64,000 bases of DNA from UBA6059 sp965227155 (GTDB taxonomy: Bacteria > Bacteroidota > Bacteroidia > Cytophagales > Cyclobacteriaceae): contig OZ245731.1 in assembly GCA_965227155.1 (NCBI GenBank), positions 2,418,001 to 2,482,000 of the forward strand, written 5' to 3'. The position numbers and the translations under genes were made by a program. The notes under the pieces were generated by a model. That model was not told where the DNA came from and searched no databases. It was given only the letters and a program-made list of their open reading frames with translations. This document shows positions 32,972 to 43,356 of this stretch, one piece after another. Positions within the stretch are counted from its first letter, which is position 1. Every line of letters starts with the position of its first letter.

Positions 32972-34401
32972 TACAACTCCTTTCTTAATCTGGCGACAGG
33001 TATTTGTAATTGCTCCCGGTACTTGGCTACTGTGCGGCGGGCGATATTGTAACCTTCAGCTTTCAAAAGTTTTTCAAGTTTTTCATCAGATAACGGCTTC
33101 TTCTTATCCTCCCCATCGATTATCGTTTTCAGTTTGTGTTTCACTTCACGGCTGCTCACATCTTCCCCGGTATCGGTAGCAATACCTTCAGAGAAGAAAT
33201 ATTTTAACGGGTAAATGCCAAACTCTGTTTGGATAGATTTACTATTGGCCACCCGGCTTACGGTAGAGATATCCATGTTGATTTTTTCTGCTACATCCTT
33301 CAGGATCATGGGGCGCAACTTGGACTCATCACCTTCCAGAAAGAAATCATATTGCAGTTCTATGATGGCATTCATGGTATTGAGCAGGGTGTTTTGGCGC
33401 TGCTTAATGGCATCAATAAACCATTTGGCAGAGTCCAGTTTTTGCTTGACGAAGCTTACCGTCTCACGCAGCTTTTTGTCTTTCTTTTTAGACTTATCAT
33501 AGGTGTCAAGCATATCTGAATAAGAGCGACTTATTCTCAGCTCTGGTGCATTTTTAGAGTTCAGCGTTAGCTCCAGCTTGCCATCATTATTATTCAGTAA
33601 AAAGTCAGGGATCAAAAACTGGGTGCGAATGGCACCATCGGTACCACTACCCGGTTTGGGGTTGAGTCGGGTAATGACTTTGATCGCTTCTTTGAGCTGA
33701 TCGTCATTTTCCAGCTCCAGTTTTTTCTTGATTTTATCGTAATGCTTTTTGGTAAATTCATCAAAGCATGTGTTGACAATGGCAGTAGCAATAGCTTCTG
33801 ACTCAGTGGGGTGTTCTTTTCGCTCCAGCTGTAGTGAGAGGCATTCCTGCAAGGTGCGTGCACCTACGCCCGGAGGATCAAAGCTCTGGATTTTAAATAG
33901 CACTTCTTCCAGTTCTTCCACATCAGTTTCAATGTTTTGTGAAAAAGCCAGGTCATTGACGATCGCCTCCAACTCTCTTCTGATATACCCTTCTGAATCT
34001 ATACTGCCAATAATTTGCTCTGCAAGTATTGCCTGACGCTCATCCAGTTTCAGGTAGCCAAGCTGCGCATGCAGCTGATCCAGCAAAGAAGCACCTCCTG
34101 AAATAGGCATTTCCCTATCATCATCGTCGGGGTTTGGTCCATCCCCCTGCATTTTATAGCCTGCATAATCATCCTGCAGGTAGTCCTCTATATTTAAATC
34201 TTCATCGCGTTCCCGCTCCTCATAATCATCTTCCCGGCTAGGCTCTTCATCGGTGCCTTCTTCCAGGGCGGGGTTTATTTCAAGCTCTTCTTCGATTCGG
34301 GTTTCTAACTCAGCTGTAGGAACCTGCAGCAACTTGATAAACTGTATTTGCTGCGGCGATAATTTCTGCTGTAATGACTGAGTTAAACCTAATTTCTGCA
34401 T
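32971..34401 (-). CDS. rpoN: RNA polymerase sigma-54 factor
   Basis: The 476-residue product is sigma-54. Region I is the glutamine-rich start (LTQSLQQKLSPQQIQFIKLLQ) that contacts activators, region II is acidic (about 45-95), and region III holds the core-binding part, the HTH (DISTVSRVANSKSIQ) and the RpoN box ARRTVAKYRE near the C-terminus, which reads the -24 element. It needs AAA+ activators; none is encoded in this window. Its final base overlaps the PAP2-like gene. It is divergent from asnS. Confidence 0.97.
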   Translation of the reverse strand: MQKLGLTQSLQQKLSPQQIQFIKLLQVPTAELETRIEEELEINPALEEGTDEEPSREDDYEERERDEDLNIEDYLQDDYAGYKMQGDGPNPDDDDREMPISGGASLLDQLHAQLGYLKLDERQAILAEQIIGSIDSEGYIRRELEAIVNDLAFSQNIETDVEELEEVLFKIQSFDPPGVGARTLQECLSLQLERKEHPTESEAIATAIVNTCFDEFTKKHYDKIKKKLELENDDQLKEAIKVITRLNPKPGSGTDGAIRTQFLIPDFLLNNNDGKLELTLNSKNAPELRISRSYSDMLDTYDKSKKKDKKLRETVSFVKQKLDSAKWFIDAIKQRQNTLLNTMNAIIELQYDFFLEGDESKLRPMILKDVAEKINMDISTVSRVANSKSIQTEFGIYPLKYFFSEGIATDTGEDVSSREVKHKLKTIIDGEDKKKPLSDEKLEKLLKAEGYNIARRTVAKYREQLQIPVARLRKEL

Positions 34402-34568
34402 CTATGGAATACTATAATTATTGAAAAATTAGCCTGGAATCAAATTTAGGATAAATAGGTGATTCTTTGATAATCAGGCCAAAATATCCTTTTTTTGCGC
34501 TCTATTTGACAAAAAGTCAATAAAACTTTAGCCATTCTCAATAGAAAATATAAACAATTCATAGCGTA

Positions 34569-36008
34569 ATGAAGCGAACCAAAATCAAACAGGCATTTGA
34601 AAGCACTGTAGGTACAGAGATTCTTCTCAAAGGCTGGGTCAGAACAAAACGACAAAGCAAAAATGTGGTTTTCATTGCGCTAAATGATGGATCTACGATT
34701 AAGAATATCCAAATAGTAGCAGGACCTGACCTATTGGCAGATGCGGGCTGGGGAGAAGTAACTACCGGTGCAAGCCTCGCCGTAGAGGGTAAAATTGTGG
34801 AAAGCCAGGGCAGTGGACAGGCCATTGAGATTGAGGCCACAAGCTTAGAAATATTAGGCACAGCTGATCCGGAAAAATATCCATTACAGCCCAAGAAGCA
34901 TTCCCTGAATTTTTTACGGGAAATTGCCCACCTGAGGCCTAGAACAAATACTTTCGGCGCAGTATTAAGGGTACGACATGCCATGATATTTGCGGTGCAT
35001 AAGTTTTTTCATGACAAAGGCTTTTTCAACATACACACGCCAATTATTACAGGGTCTGATGCTGAGGGGGCCGGTGAGACTTTTAGAGTGACCACTCTTG
35101 ATCCTAAATCACCACCATTGAACGAAGATGGATCAGTGGATTATAAAGAAGACTTTTTTGAGCGAGAGGCCAATCTTACCGTATCGGGTCAGCTTGAGGG
35201 TGAGCTTACGGCATTAGCATTATCAGAGATCTATACTTTTGGGCCTACATTCCGGGCAGAAAACAGCAATACAACAAGGCACCTCGCAGAGTTCTGGATG
35301 ATAGAGCCTGAAATGGCCTTCTACGATCTGGAAGACAACATGGACCTGGCGGAGGAAATGCTCAAATACCTTGTACGATATGCCCTGGACAACTGCCGCG
35401 ATGACCTGGAGTTTCTGGCGCAGCGGGCAGATGAAGAAGAAAGGCAGAAACCTCAGCAAGAGCGTAGTGAAATGACACTGTTGGAAAGGCTTCAATTCAT
35501 CATCGACAACAAGTTTGAGCGGCTTACCTATTCTGATGCTATTGAAATCCTTAAAAACTCAAAGCCCAATAAGAAAAAGAAATTCAATTACATCATAGAA
35601 GGCTGGGGGGCTGATCTACAATCGGAGCATGAACGTTTCCTGGTTGAGAAGCATTTTAAAAAGCCAGTTATTCTATTTGATTACCCAAAAGACATCAAGG
35701 CATTCTACATGCGTCAAAATGCTGACGGAAAGACCGTAGCAGCCATGGACATTTTGTTTCCCGGTATAGGAGAGATCATCGGAGGCTCTCAGCGAGAGGA
35801 GCGTCTGGATAAACTTACCCAGCGAATGGAGGAAATGAACATTCCTACGGATGAACTTTGGTGGTACCTGGATACACGTAGGTTCGGTACTGTTCCACAT
35901 TCGGGTTTCGGTCTGGGATTCGAGCGTATGATGCAGTTTGTAACGGGTATGGGCAATATCAGGGATGTAATACCTTTTCCTAGAACTCCCGGAAATTGCG
36001 AATTCTAG
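34569..36008 (+). CDS. asnS: Asparaginyl-tRNA synthetase
   Basis: The 479-residue class IIb synthetase has an OB-fold anticodon-binding N-terminus (about 15-100, ILLKGWVRTKRQSKNVVF) and the catalytic core. Motif 2 is in FRAENSNTTRHLAEFWMIEPE, and motif 3 is GFGLGFERMMQF with the conserved arginine. Length is close to E. coli AsnRS (466). It charges tRNA-Asn directly, so the asparagine route does not rely on transamidation. It is divergent from rpoN and followed by ppc about 140 bases later. Confidence 0.97.
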   Translation: MKRTKIKQAFESTVGTEILLKGWVRTKRQSKNVVFIALNDGSTIKNIQIVAGPDLLADAGWGEVTTGASLAVEGKIVESQGSGQAIEIEATSLEILGTADPEKYPLQPKKHSLNFLREIAHLRPRTNTFGAVLRVRHAMIFAVHKFFHDKGFFNIHTPIITGSDAEGAGETFRVTTLDPKSPPLNEDGSVDYKEDFFEREANLTVSGQLEGELTALALSEIYTFGPTFRAENSNTTRHLAEFWMIEPEMAFYDLEDNMDLAEEMLKYLVRYALDNCRDDLEFLAQRADEEERQKPQQERSEMTLLERLQFIIDNKFERLTYSDAIEILKNSKPNKKKKFNYIIEGWGADLQSEHERFLVEKHFKKPVILFDYPKDIKAFYMRQNADGKTVAAMDILFPGIGEIIGGSQREERLDKLTQRMEEMNIPTDELWWYLDTRRFGTVPHSGFGLGFERMMQFVTGMGNIRDVIPFPRTPGNCEF

Positions 36009-36150
36009 GCATTTGCATTAAAAATTTGACAATATCCTGCCACCAATTTTTAGACTTTTGAAATTGGTTAATTTCTTTTTAAAATAATAGTAATACTATT
36101 AGACTTGATTGATTTCTACTGTATTTTAGAGAAAAATCATTGTTGCTACC

Positions 36151-38922
36151 ATGCAGGAAATTTTAAAGAATGTTCAGGAAAATCTGGGTAAACCCTACGA
36201 GGACCTTCAATATCTGTTAGAGGCATTACGGGAAGTACTTCAAGAAAATGATGAAGCTGAAATGGCTTCACAAATTCCATGGATAAATGATATCCCTAAG
36301 ATCAAACCTGAGGAGCTTACACCAAAGCACATTCAGCTGTATTCGCTGATTTTTCAGTTGGTAAATATGGTGGAAACCAATGGTGCTGTTCAAAGCAGGC
36401 GCTCTAAGGAAGATGACGAGCTTACCAGCATCAATGGCTTGTGGGCCAATAATTTTAAAAAGCTAAAAGAGCTTGGGATTGACCAGGAAGAAATAGCTAA
36501 AGCTATTCCTAAAATCCGAATAGAACCCGTACTTACCGCACACCCCACCGAGGCGAAAAGGGCTACCGTACTGGAGCACCACCGGGAGTTATACCTGTTG
36601 TTGGTACAGCGGGAAAACAGCATGTTCACCAAAAAGGAGCGTGAAAATATACGGCACAATGTAAAGCTTACTCTTTACAGGCTTTGGAAAACCGGCGAGA
36701 TTTTCGTGGAAAAGCCGGATGTCACGTCTGAGCTTCGCAATATTCTCCATTATCTGGTTAATGTCTTCCCGTTGATTGTACCATCGCTGGATCGCAGAAT
36801 GATGCAGGCCTGGAGTGAAGTTGGCTTTGACAAACAAACTATTTATAAAAATAATGCTTTCCCACGCATCAGCTTTGGCGATTGGGTAGGTGGTGACCGT
36901 GATGGGCACCCCTTTGTAACCGGTGAAGTGACCAGTGATACCTTAGCCAAGCTCAGGCTCAATGCCCTGGTTGTAATCAGGCGAAAGCTCCTCAGCCTTG
37001 TGCAGCGTTTAAGTTTTGCTCAAAGTAGCAAGGATGCGTATCCAAAACTTCGAGATCGCTTATATGCTATGATCGATGATCTGGGAGAAGTAGGGAAGCA
37101 GTCTTACCATCGAAATAGAGGAGAAGTATTTCGCCAGTTTGTAAATATGATCCTGGCTAAAATGCCACTAGATACCAAAAGAGGTCACGCTACTGAGCTC
37201 AAGCAGTTTGAGGGAGCTTATGTGGAGGCCTCCGAGATGCTGGAAGATCTCAAACTATTACAGGAAGCATTGATAGAATATGGCGCACGAAGTGTGGCTT
37301 ACGATGATGTATTCAATGCCATCAGGATTGTGGAGACTTTTGGATTTCACCTGGCAAAGCTGGATATCCGGCAGAATAGTGCTTTCCACGATAAAGCTAT
37401 CGGTCAGCTGATGGAAGCTGCAGGTATTGATGGGGGCAAAAATTTCAGTGAGTGGAGTGAAGAGAAGCGAGTTACCTTTCTCTCCAATGAATTGATGTCC
37501 AATCGACCATTTACCCATCAAAAAAGTGTATTGGGGGAAAATGCCAAGGCAGTTACTGATGCATTGCGCGCCGTAGAAGCCCACGTGTCTTCTTATGGTG
37601 TGTCAGGTATTGGATCATTTATTGTCAGCATGACAAGAAGCCTCTCAGACTTGCTCGTGGTATATTTATTGGCACGGGAATGTGGTTTGACAAAGCAAAC
37701 GGAGGATGGGCTGGTTTGCATGATTCCGGTGGTGCCATTGTTGGAGACTATCGAAGATCTTGAAAATGGACCTCATATTATTGCTTCTTTTTTACAGCAC
37801 CCATTTACACAGCGCAGCCTTAAATACATAGCCAACCTTAATAACGAAGCTGACCTGATTCAGCAAGTAATGGTGGGTTACAGCGACTCTAATAAGGATG
37901 GAGGAATCATGGCCAGCCAATGGCATTTGTTTAAAGCCCAGGATCGTTTAAGCCAGGTTGGGAAAGAATATGGAGTCCGCATAAGGTTTTTCCATGGCAA
38001 AGGAGGGTCTATTTCCAGAGGTGCAGGCCCTACGCATTATTTCATTCAGGCGCTACCGCATGGTACGGTAAACGGTGATTTACGTTTAACGGAGCAAGGA
38101 GAAACCATTGCTCAAAAATATGCCAATAAGGTAAATGCAGAATACAACCTGGAGCTGCTGGTAGCCAGTACAATGAGTAAATATGTTGCTAACCAGCATA
38201 CTGAGCGGAAGCCGCACCCATTGGCAGAATTACTGGAAAAACTGGCTAAAGAAAGCAAGGCACATTTTAAAAAGCTTACCCATGAGGAGGGATTCATCCT
38301 GTTTTTCAGGGAAGCTACACCTATTGATGCCATCGAGTCCAGCAAAATTGGCTCACGGCCTTCACGCCGCAGTGGAGCACAAACCCTTGATGATCTAAGG
38401 GCTATCCCCTGGGTATTTTCATGGAGCCAGTCGCGGTTTAACATGACCAGTTGGTATGGACTAGGCACTACACTGACCAACCTCAAGAATGAGGATCCCA
38501 AGCAATATCAGGTTTTTAAAGATTCAATTGCTCATGACCCATTTATCCGCTATGTACTTACGAATGTAGATACCAGCCTATCTGCTACGGATGTAGATAT
38601 CATGCGTGATTATGCGGGTTTGGTTACCAATGATGAGGTGCGAGAAAAATTCCTGAATTACTTCATAGAGGAGTTTGAGCGCACCAGAGATGTGCTGTTG
38701 GAACTATTGGAAAAAGACATTTCCGAACGCCGGAAAAGCCACCATTATTCCACACAGTTGAGAGCCTCACTGATGATTCATTTGCACAAAAAGCAAATAG
38801 CATTATTAAAAAAATGGCGTGCAGAAAAAGCAGGCAATAATGGAGAAGGTAGCGAGGCAACATTATTGGAGCTATTGATTACCATCAATGCAATTGCCGG
38901 TGCAATGGGCAATACGGGTTGA
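36151..38922 (+). CDS. ppc: Phosphoenolpyruvate carboxylase
   Basis: The 923-residue enzyme carboxylates PEP to oxaloacetate, feeding the TCA cycle. Signature parts are all visible: the catalytic histidine in LTAHPTEAKRATV, GGDRDGHPFVT, VGYSDSNKDGG, the glycine-rich loop FFHGKGGSISRGAGPTH, and the C-terminal tail NTG. Length matches the family (about 880-930). A start at 36151 fits the usual short N-terminal helix. It stands alone in its transcript. With the glyoxylate shunt in the same window it covers anaplerosis from both sugars and two-carbon compounds. Confidence 0.97.
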   Translation: MQEILKNVQENLGKPYEDLQYLLEALREVLQENDEAEMASQIPWINDIPKIKPEELTPKHIQLYSLIFQLVNMVETNGAVQSRRSKEDDELTSINGLWANNFKKLKELGIDQEEIAKAIPKIRIEPVLTAHPTEAKRATVLEHHRELYLLLVQRENSMFTKKERENIRHNVKLTLYRLWKTGEIFVEKPDVTSELRNILHYLVNVFPLIVPSLDRRMMQAWSEVGFDKQTIYKNNAFPRISFGDWVGGDRDGHPFVTGEVTSDTLAKLRLNALVVIRRKLLSLVQRLSFAQSSKDAYPKLRDRLYAMIDDLGEVGKQSYHRNRGEVFRQFVNMILAKMPLDTKRGHATELKQFEGAYVEASEMLEDLKLLQEALIEYGARSVAYDDVFNAIRIVETFGFHLAKLDIRQNSAFHDKAIGQLMEAAGIDGGKNFSEWSEEKRVTFLSNELMSNRPFTHQKSVLGENAKAVTDALRAVEAHVSSYGVSGIGSFIVSMTRSLSDLLVVYLLARECGLTKQTEDGLVCMIPVVPLLETIEDLENGPHIIASFLQHPFTQRSLKYIANLNNEADLIQQVMVGYSDSNKDGGIMASQWHLFKAQDRLSQVGKEYGVRIRFFHGKGGSISRGAGPTHYFIQALPHGTVNGDLRLTEQGETIAQKYANKVNAEYNLELLVASTMSKYVANQHTERKPHPLAELLEKLAKESKAHFKKLTHEEGFILFFREATPIDAIESSKIGSRPSRRSGAQTLDDLRAIPWVFSWSQSRFNMTSWYGLGTTLTNLKNEDPKQYQVFKDSIAHDPFIRYVLTNVDTSLSATDVDIMRDYAGLVTNDEVREKFLNYFIEEFERTRDVLLELLEKDISERRKSHHYSTQLRASLMIHLHKKQIALLKKWRAEKAGNNGEGSEATLLELLITINAIAGAMGNTG

Positions 38923-38992
38923 TAAGTAATGAGTAAAACCCTATAACCAACTATGGGATAAGCTATTGATTTTTTAGATATGTATGATTAAG

Positions 38993-39529
38993 TCAAAACT
39001 TAATCTCCACATCCAGCAATTGAGAGTTAATACTACCGGGATTACCAGAAATGCTTGAATACGAATTGCCTTGCAATGTGTAACCAATGACAGATTTGTC
39101 AATAGGATCAACAATCCAATACTCTTGCACACCAAACCGCTCGTAAAGTGCTTTTTTGGTAATCAAGTCATGGTCTTTATTACCTGGTGAGAGAATTTCA
39201 ATTAGCATATCAGGTGACCCATGAATATGGCCATTAGGTTTTACCTGTGCCTGACCATTATTTAAAACTACTATGATGTCAGGCTGTACGGCATTACTAT
39301 TCTCATCTAGGTAAACATCAAGTGGAGAAGCAAAGACTCGTCCACTCTTAGTCTTTTTGAAAAAGAGCTTTAATGAAAAAACAATTTCAGTTAATATTTC
39401 CTGATGTAAGGATGTAGGGGATGGACTCATTATAATTTTGCTATCTATTAACTCTGCCAAAGTGCCTTCCGGCAAGCTTTTGTAAAGCTCCATGATTGTA
39501 CGGGGAGGATGTTCAATTCGTAGGGACAT
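38993..39529 (-). CDS. Uma2-family (DUF820) predicted endonuclease, copy 1
   Basis: This 178-residue protein of the Uma2/DUF820 family has a PD-(D/E)xK-like core. The aspartate is in VQPDIIVV, the Glu region in LIEILSPGNKD, and the lysine in ITKKALYERFGVQEYWIVDP, the family hallmark. Members are frequent in cyanobacteria and Cytophagales; their role is unknown, with nuclease activity only predicted. A second copy lies at 45526. It sits between ppc and dnaK without a clear partner. Confidence 0.82.
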   Translation of the reverse strand: MSLRIEHPPRTIMELYKSLPEGTLAELIDSKIIMSPSPTSLHQEILTEIVFSLKLFFKKTKSGRVFASPLDVYLDENSNAVQPDIIVVLNNGQAQVKPNGHIHGSPDMLIEILSPGNKDHDLITKKALYERFGVQEYWIVDPIDKSVIGYTLQGNSYSSISGNPGSINSQLLDVEIKF

Positions 39530-39558
39530 AAGATAAAGTTAATAGCAATGCTGGTAAC

Positions 39559-39590
39559 AAAAAACCCCCACTGAAAAATCAGTGAGGGTT
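39559..39590 (-). terminator. Rho-independent terminator of dnaK
   Basis: On the minus strand AACCCTCACTGA pairs with TCAGTGGGGGTT (one wobble) around TTTT and is followed by a T run. It lies 28 bases after the dnaK stop. Confidence 0.88.
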
Positions 39591-39618
39591 TGTATGATCT
39601 ATGTACTAGGGTAATCGA

Positions 39619-41553
39619 CTATTTTTTCTCGTCGTTTACCTCTTCGAATTCTACGTCAGAGACGTCATCATTGCTATCGCTTCCAGCATCTGCCTGTGCA
39701 CCGGCATCACCACCTGGCTGAGCGCCTTCTGCTCCACCGGCCGCTTGCTGTGCCTGATAAATCTCCTGGCTGGCATTTTGCCATGCATTGTTGAGTTCTT
39801 CCATTGCTTTATCAACAGCTTCTACATCCTGCTTGCCATGTGCCTCTTTCAGCTTTGTCAATGCACCTTCAATCGCAGTTTTGTTACCTTCTGAAAGCTT
39901 ATCACCAAATTCTTTCAACTGCTTTTCAGTTTGGAAGACCAACGAGTCTGCCTGGTTCAATTTCTCAATTTTTTCCCTGGCAGCCTTATCAGCATCTGCA
40001 TTGGCCTGAGCTTCGCTCTTCATCTTTTCGATTTCTTCGTCTGTTAGACCTGAAGAAGCCTCGATTCTGATTTTCTGCTCTTTGTTGGTGCCTTTGTCCT
40101 TTGCTGATACGTTCATGATACCATTAGCATCGATATCAAAGGTCACTTCAATCTGAGGAATACCTCTTGGTGCAGGCGGAATGCCATCCAAGTGAAAACG
40201 ACCAATGGTTCGGTTGTCTTTCGCCATGGAGCGCTCACCTTGCAACACGTGTATCTCTACAGAAGGTTGATTATCTGCTGCTGTGGAGAACACTTCAGAC
40301 TTCTTAGTAGGAATCGTAGTGTTTGACTCGATGAGTTTTGTGAATACACCACCCATTGTTTCGATACCTAATGAAAGTGGGGTAACATCCAACAGCAGTA
40401 CATCCTTAACTTCGCCGGTAAGTACACCACCCTGGATAGCAGCACCTATCGCTACCACCTCGTCAGGGTTCACTCCTTTAGAAGGCTTTTTGCCAAAGAA
40501 TTTCTCAACTTCTTCCTGGATTCTGGGGATACGCGTACTACCACCTACAAGGATAACTTCGTCAATGTCAGAAGTAGACATACCGGCATCACTCAATGCT
40601 TTCTTACATGGGTCAAGTGTTCTTTGAACCAATGTTTCAGATAGCTGCTCAAATTTTGCTCTGCTCAATGATCTTACAAGGTGCTTAGGCACACCGTCTA
40701 CAGGCATAATGTATGGCAGGTTGATTTCAGTGCTGCTGGAGCTTGAAAGCTCAATTTTAGCTTTCTCAGCAGCTTCTTTCAATCGCTGAAGAGCCATAGG
40801 ATCTTTTCTCAAGTCTATGCCTTCATCATTTTTAAACTCATCTGCCAACCAGTCGATGATCACACCGTCAAAGTCATCACCACCAAGGTGTACATCACCA
40901 TTGGTAGATTTTACTTCAAATACACCATCTCCCAGCTCAAGGATAGAAATGTCGAATGTACCACCACCAAGGTCATACACTGCTATTTTCATATCCTGAT
41001 TTTTCTTATCCAGACCATAAGAGAGGGCAGCTGCTGTAGGCTCATTGATGATTCTTTTTACATCCAATCCTGCAATAGCGCCTGCTTCTTTAGTTGCTTG
41101 TCGCTCAGCATCATTGAAGTATGCAGGTACTGTTACTACTGCCTCTTTGACTTCAGTGCCAAGATAATCTTCTGCTGTGGCCTTCATTTTCTGAAGGATT
41201 ATGGCAGATATTTCTTGTGGAGTGTAATTTCTGTCACCAATTTTCACTCTAATGGTGTCATTGTTGCCACTCTCCAGTTTGTAGCTTACATTTTTTCGTT
41301 CGTCAGCAACATCCCCATATTTCTTACCCATAAATCTCTTTACAGAGCTGATTGTATTATGAGGATTTGTGATTGCTTGTCTTTTCGCCGGATCACCTAC
41401 TTTGCGCTCACCTTTGCCGTTATCAAGAAATGCAACGATAGAAGGTGTTGTTCTTCTACCTTCACTGTTGGGTATAACGACAGGTTCGTTACCCTCCATC
41501 ACGGCAACACATGAGTTAGTGGTTCCTAAGTCGATACCAATAATTTTTCCCAT
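39619..41553 (-). CDS. dnaK: Hsp70 chaperone DnaK
   Basis: The 644-residue chaperone has the ATPase domain (GIDLGTTNSCVAV at the start, phosphate loops YDLGGGTFDIS and GGSTRIP), the linker VLLLDVTPLSLG, the substrate-binding domain and a Gln/Ala/Gly-rich lid tail ending in the acidic DVEFEEVNDEKK. It works with DnaJ and GrpE, encoded at 52.6-54.3 kb in this window. Divergent from prfC. A single-gene transcript is likely, given the terminator. Confidence 0.98.
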   Translation of the reverse strand: MGKIIGIDLGTTNSCVAVMEGNEPVVIPNSEGRRTTPSIVAFLDNGKGERKVGDPAKRQAITNPHNTISSVKRFMGKKYGDVADERKNVSYKLESGNNDTIRVKIGDRNYTPQEISAIILQKMKATAEDYLGTEVKEAVVTVPAYFNDAERQATKEAGAIAGLDVKRIINEPTAAALSYGLDKKNQDMKIAVYDLGGGTFDISILELGDGVFEVKSTNGDVHLGGDDFDGVIIDWLADEFKNDEGIDLRKDPMALQRLKEAAEKAKIELSSSSSTEINLPYIMPVDGVPKHLVRSLSRAKFEQLSETLVQRTLDPCKKALSDAGMSTSDIDEVILVGGSTRIPRIQEEVEKFFGKKPSKGVNPDEVVAIGAAIQGGVLTGEVKDVLLLDVTPLSLGIETMGGVFTKLIESNTTIPTKKSEVFSTAADNQPSVEIHVLQGERSMAKDNRTIGRFHLDGIPPAPRGIPQIEVTFDIDANGIMNVSAKDKGTNKEQKIRIEASSGLTDEEIEKMKSEAQANADADKAAREKIEKLNQADSLVFQTEKQLKEFGDKLSEGNKTAIEGALTKLKEAHGKQDVEAVDKAMEELNNAWQNASQEIYQAQQAAGGAEGAQPGGDAGAQADAGSDSNDDVSDVEFEEVNDEKK

Positions 41554-41691
41554 GATTTATATTTATTTATATCTTAAAATTCATTGTTCGTTTCAAGTTT
41601 ATCAATGCTTGTGCCAAGCCGGATATGCCAGAAGATTTATGACACATTGTCAGATGTTTTCAGGATTATTATAGAATTGACAGACTATATA

Positions 41692-41699
41692 TACCTTTG
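41692..41699 (+). promoter_or_regulatory. -7 box of prfC
   Basis: TACCTTTG fully matches TAnnTTTG, 27 bases before the prfC ATG. No TTG lies at a 19-base spacing. Confidence 0.45.
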
Positions 41700-41726
41700 C
41701 GGCCTGAAATTTTGAATGTTGTCTTC

Positions 41727-43310
41727 ATGAGCACTATTGCAGAGGAAATCAAAAAACGTAAGACTTTTGGTATTATAGCCCACCCTGATGCCGGCAAAAC
41801 CACATTAACGGAAAAGCTTCTGTTGTTTGGTGGTGCCATTCAGACTGCAGGTGCTGTCAAATCCAACAAAATCGACATGGCCACCCGGTCAGACTGGATG
41901 GAGATTGAGAAACAGCGGGGTATCTCTGTAGCAACCTCCGTTATGGCCTTTGACTATAAGGATCTTAAAATCAATATTCTCGATACCCCTGGTCACCAGG
42001 ACTTTGCTGAAGATACCTATCGCACATTGACAGCCGTAGATAGCGTGGTGATGGTGATAGATTGTGTAAAAGGGGTAGAGACACAGACAGAAAAGCTCAT
42101 GGAAGTATGCCGGATGCGCAATACGCCGGTACTTTGCTTTATCAATAAACTTGACCGTGAAGGAAGAGACCCTTTTGAACTACTCGATGAAATAGAAGAT
42201 AAGCTGGACATTAAAGTACGACCACTGAGCTGGCCTATTGGCATGGGTAAGGGATTCAGGGGAGTATACAATGTATATGAGAATAATCTCAACCTTTTCG
42301 AATCTAATAAAACCAAGAAGGCTGAGGATGTAATCGAAATCAAGGGGGTTGACGACCCGGCCATTGAAAAATACCTACCTGCATCTGCTGTAAATCAACT
42401 AAGAGAAGATATAGAGCTCATAGAGGGTGTATACGATCCTTTTGATATCAATGAATATCGGAAAGGAAAATTGGCACCAGTATTTTTTGGTTCTGCGGTG
42501 AATAATTTTGGCGTAAGGGAGCTATTGGACTGCTTTATCAATATTGCACCTAACCCGGAACCACGGGAAACAGAGCTCCGAAAAGTAGTACCCAATGAAG
42601 AAAATTTTTCAGGGTTTATTTTTAAAATCCATGCCAATATGGATCCTCGCCACCGCAACCGCATCGCATTCTTAAGAATATGCTCCGGTAAGTTTCAGCG
42701 GGGAAATAATTATTTTCATGTAAGGCAGGATAAGAAATTCCGATTTTCAAATGCAACCGCCTTTATGGCACAGCAAAAAGAAACGGTGGATGAAGCATTC
42801 CCTGGTGATATCATTGGGTTATATGATACGGGTAATCTAAAAATAGGTGACACCCTAAGTGAAGGGGAAGCGGGGCTATATAAAGGCATCCCTAGCTTTT
42901 CACCAGAGCTGTTTAAGGAAGTGATTAACCTTGATGCCATGAAATCCAAGCAATTGGATAAAGGTCTTTTGCAGTTGATGGATGAGGGCGTAGCACAGCT
43001 GTTTAGCTATGAGCTGGGTTCTCGAAAGGTAGTAGGCACGGTGGGCGCATTGCAGTTTGAAGTGCTTCAGTACAGGTTACAGCACGAGTATGGTGCCAAA
43101 GTACAAATGTCACCGGTGAATATTTACAAGGCCTGCTGGATCAGTGCTCCAAAAAAAGCAGATCTGGATGCTTTTGTAAAAGACAAGTTTCGCTATATCG
43201 CCAAAGATAAAGATGGTAAGCTGGTTTTTATGGCAGAATCAAAAGCCTGGTTGCAAATGGTACAGGATAATTTCCCTGAAATTCAATTCCATTTCACCTC
43301 AGAATTTTAG
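41727..43310 (+). CDS. prfC: Peptide chain release factor 3
   Basis: From the ATG at 41727 the product has 527 residues. It is a translational GTPase of the RF3 type: G1 AHPDAGKTTL, switch region RGISVATSVMAF, G3 DTPGHQDF, G4 NKLD. The C-terminal EF-G-like domains include SYELGSRKVVGTVGALQFEVLQYRL. It recycles RF1 and RF2 after peptide release. A TTG at 41697 extends the frame but lies inside the TACCTTTG promoter box and was rejected. Length agrees with E. coli RF3 (529). Confidence 0.96.
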   Translation: MSTIAEEIKKRKTFGIIAHPDAGKTTLTEKLLLFGGAIQTAGAVKSNKIDMATRSDWMEIEKQRGISVATSVMAFDYKDLKINILDTPGHQDFAEDTYRTLTAVDSVVMVIDCVKGVETQTEKLMEVCRMRNTPVLCFINKLDREGRDPFELLDEIEDKLDIKVRPLSWPIGMGKGFRGVYNVYENNLNLFESNKTKKAEDVIEIKGVDDPAIEKYLPASAVNQLREDIELIEGVYDPFDINEYRKGKLAPVFFGSAVNNFGVRELLDCFINIAPNPEPRETELRKVVPNEENFSGFIFKIHANMDPRHRNRIAFLRICSGKFQRGNNYFHVRQDKKFRFSNATAFMAQQKETVDEAFPGDIIGLYDTGNLKIGDTLSEGEAGLYKGIPSFSPELFKEVINLDAMKSKQLDKGLLQLMDEGVAQLFSYELGSRKVVGTVGALQFEVLQYRLQHEYGAKVQMSPVNIYKACWISAPKKADLDAFVKDKFRYIAKDKDGKLVFMAESKAWLQMVQDNFPEIQFHFTSEF

Positions 43311-43356
43311 TTGTAAACCACCTTACTTTTACAGTTGGATGGCAGGATAATGACGT

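Noticed and set aside
40888..41514. Open frame of 208 codons opposite dnaK
   Set aside because: It is cysteine-rich, low in structure and antisense to a certain gene, as often found opposite dnaK.
41697..41726. TTG-start N-terminal extension of prfC
   Set aside because: The TTG lies inside a TACCTTTG promoter box, and the ATG at 41727 gives the normal RF3 length.
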